Assembly: GCF_932526225.1 (NCBI RefSeq)
Contig: NC_064044.1
Coordinates: 2,239,001 to 2,303,000, forward strand
Direction of reading: 5' to 3'
Source of the DNA: Nematostella vectensis
Lineage: Eukaryota; Cnidaria; Anthozoa; Actiniaria; Edwardsiidae
DNA: 64,000 nucleotides
Shown: positions 62,001 to 64,000 of the stretch, one piece after another
How the letters are laid out: every line of letters starts with the position of its first letter
Numbering within the stretch: position 1 is the first letter of the stretch
Translations under genes and position numbers: made by a program
The notes under the pieces: model-generated
Databases searched by the model: none
Seen by the model: only the letters and a program-made list of their open reading frames with translations
Told to the model about the DNA's origin: nothing

Positions 62001-64000
62001 TTTGCAGTCTTTTATTCAATACTTTCAAGGTTATCATGCAATTCTGTAGTTTGACTGGAAATATATACTTTTTTTCTATTCATTTACAGTTCTATATGTA
62101 CAGTGTGACCATAGTCATGATTACAATTATTTATAATAATTTTTACCCACTAACAGAAACCAACTTGACTGCAAAACACTCACTGTAAAGCATAAGATAT
62201 TAGGCATTTCTTTCATGTGGCTGTGAGGTTGACCTGTCAACATCTACAGGGGCCACACTCACCTCGGAATCATAGGGGTCCATAAAAGCAAGGTGTCGCA
62301 GAACCTTTCCCTGCCCTCCTTACCCTCTTTGATCAGGAACACCTGTGCAGCCGACACCCTTAGGTGGATGGGGTGCACAGGTGCTTTGGGTGTGGCCCTG
62401 AAGATGGCACAGTGACCACAAGATGTACCAGAATGAAATTGTATATACTGTAAAAACATGTGAGTAGAAAACAGTCAATAGCCATGGAGTTTTTAGTGTG
62501 TTGTACATGTTATACATGTTTTAGGATTTACCTAATTACTTACAGTATTTTTTTTAAATAGAATTTTTTACTTGTATAATATTTTATAGAAACTATGTTT
62601 ATTGACAGTTTGTGGTCATTTTCTTTGAATTTAAGTCCCCCACATGTACCAAAAGCTCATAAGTCAGTATTAGAGTTTACTAAATTTCATTGTGTCAGGT
62701 TCAGAGAGCTATTGAAAGCACTTACCATGGCACTGCCCCTTTAAATAGCTGTAAAAAAAAAGAAGAGAAAATAGCTGGAGGGGGTCTCTGTTGGTTTTCT
62801 TTTAGTTTTAGTTTTCTTTTATTATTATTTTTTTCTGGGGTGGGGGGGTGGGGGAAGGAGGAATTCAGCTTAAAATTGCCCATGGTCAATTCAACCAACT
62901 AAGCAACTAGTACAAAAGATGTTGGTTTTGCAGTCTTTTATTCAATACTTTCAAGGTTATCATGCAATTCTGTAGTTTGACTGGAAATATATACTTTTTT
63001 TCTATTCATTTACAGTTCTATATGTACAGTGTGACCATAGTCATGATTACAATTATTTATAATAATTTTTACCCACTAACAGAAACCAACTTGACTGCAA
63101 AACACTCACTGTAAAGCATAAGATATTAGGCATTTCTTTCATGTGGCTGTGAGGTTGACCTGTCAACATCTACAGGGGCCACACTCACCTCGGAATCATA
63201 GGGGTCCATAAAAGCAAGGTGTCGCAGAACCTTTCCCTGCCCTCCTTACCCTCTTTGATCAGGAACACCTGTGCAGCCGACACCCTTAGGTGGATGGGGT
63301 GCACAGGTGCTTTGGGTGTGGCCCTGAAGATGGCACAGTGACCACAAGATGTACCAGAATGAAATTGTATATACTGTAAAAACATGTGAGTAGAAAACAG
63401 TCAATAGCCATGGAGTTTTTAGTGTGTTGTACATGTTATACATGTTTTAGGATTTACCTAATTACTTACAGTATTTTTTTTAAATAGAATTTTTTACTTG
63501 TATAATATTTTATAGAAACTATGTTTATTGACAGTTTGTGGTCATTTTCTTTGAATTTAAGTCCCCCACATGTACCAAAAGCTCATAAGTCAGTATTAGA
63601 GTTTACTAAATTTCATTGTGTCAGGTTCAGAGAGCTATTGAAAGCACTTACCATGGCACTGCCCCTTTAAATAGCTGTAAAAAAAAAGAAGAGAAAATAG
63701 CTGGAGGGGGTCTCTGTTGGTTTTCTTTTAGTTTTAGTTTTCTTTTATTATTATTTTTTTCTGGGGTGGGGGGGTGGGGGAAGGAGGAATTCAGCTTAAA
63801 ATTGCCCATGGTCAATTCAACCAACTAAGCAACTAGTACAAAAGATGTTGGTTTTGCAGTCTTTTATTCAATACTTTCAAGGTTATCATGCAATTCTGTA
63901 GTTTGACTGGAAATATATACTTTTTTTCTATTCATTTACAGTTCTATATGTACAGTGTGACCATAGTCATGATTACAATTATTTATAATAATTTTTACCC
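44060..64000. repeat. Tandem array block 7: 21 monomers plus a partial, highly uniform
   Basis: Monomers start every 926 bp from 44060 to 56098, then at 57024, 57949 (both 925 bp) and 58874, and every 926 bp to 63504, where a 497-bp partial meets the window edge. Nearly all are B-type with GGGGTGGGGGGG, GCCCATGG and GATCAGG (I variant). By eye I noticed only GCTAGAGG near 46110 among the first twelve units. Units 56098-58873 stand out: TAATATTTTTTA in the first two, A-type spacer in the second and third, and the T-variant G tract, CATCAGG and TTACAGCATT near 58841 in the third. The uniformity implies recent expansion, gene conversion or an assembly effect. Confidence 0.97.

Noticed and set aside
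1-64000. CRISPR array
   Set aside because: Repeats are head-to-tail at about 926 bp with no short repeat/variable spacer structure.

Overview
The window is a eukaryotic tandem-repeat array and contains no conventional gene that I can recognise. It is built from two components. The first is an AT-rich monomer of 925-928 bp, present as 53 complete copies plus partial copies at both ends of the window. The second is a 2,367-2,369 bp segment, present as six copies, each interrupting the monomer at exactly the same internal point. All copies of both components lie in the same orientation. Nothing prokaryotic is seen: there are no operons, ribosome-binding sites or dense coding. GT-AG splice-like signals, AATAAA signals and a Pol III B-box-like motif fit a eukaryote, most likely an animal. 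The sequence does not identify the species.

Layout: partial monomer 1-203; block 1 (2 monomers) 204-2054; long segment 1 2058-4425; block 2 (19) 4426-22016; long segment 2 22020-24388; block 3 (2) 24389-26242; long segment 3 26246-28614; block 4 (2) 28615-30466; long segment 4 30470-32836; block 5 (2) 32837-34688; long segment 5 34692-37058; block 6 (5) 37059-41689; long segment 6 41693-44059; block 7 (21 plus a partial) 44060-64000. The 3-base gaps (for example 2055-2057) are a shared AAT found at both junctions of each long segment. Between 22 and 35 kb, one long segment plus two monomers forms a higher-order repeat of about 4.22 kb. Inside block 2 there is another higher-order pattern, a trimer of about 2.78 kb. 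Block 7 is far more uniform than block 2, which suggests recent local amplification.

The most interesting signals are inside the repeats. On the minus strand every monomer has a 135-nt exon-like interval with a good acceptor, a near-consensus GAG|GTGAGT donor and an open frame in symmetric phase 2. Further along the same strand is a 23-nt interval with strong splice signals that continues that frame, followed by an AATAAA. Each monomer also has a G4-capable G tract that is polymorphic between copies, and a perfect 10-bp inverted repeat containing two CACCTG E-boxes. Each long segment carries a CpG-rich core of about 600 bp with a minus-strand B-box match, and a 3'-terminal-exon-like stretch (acceptor, open frame, AATAAA, GT-rich downstream). 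These are sequence-level hypotheses. The few variants seen in the 135-nt frame are all amino-acid changing, so I find no sign of purifying selection, and array homogenisation alone would keep the frames open.
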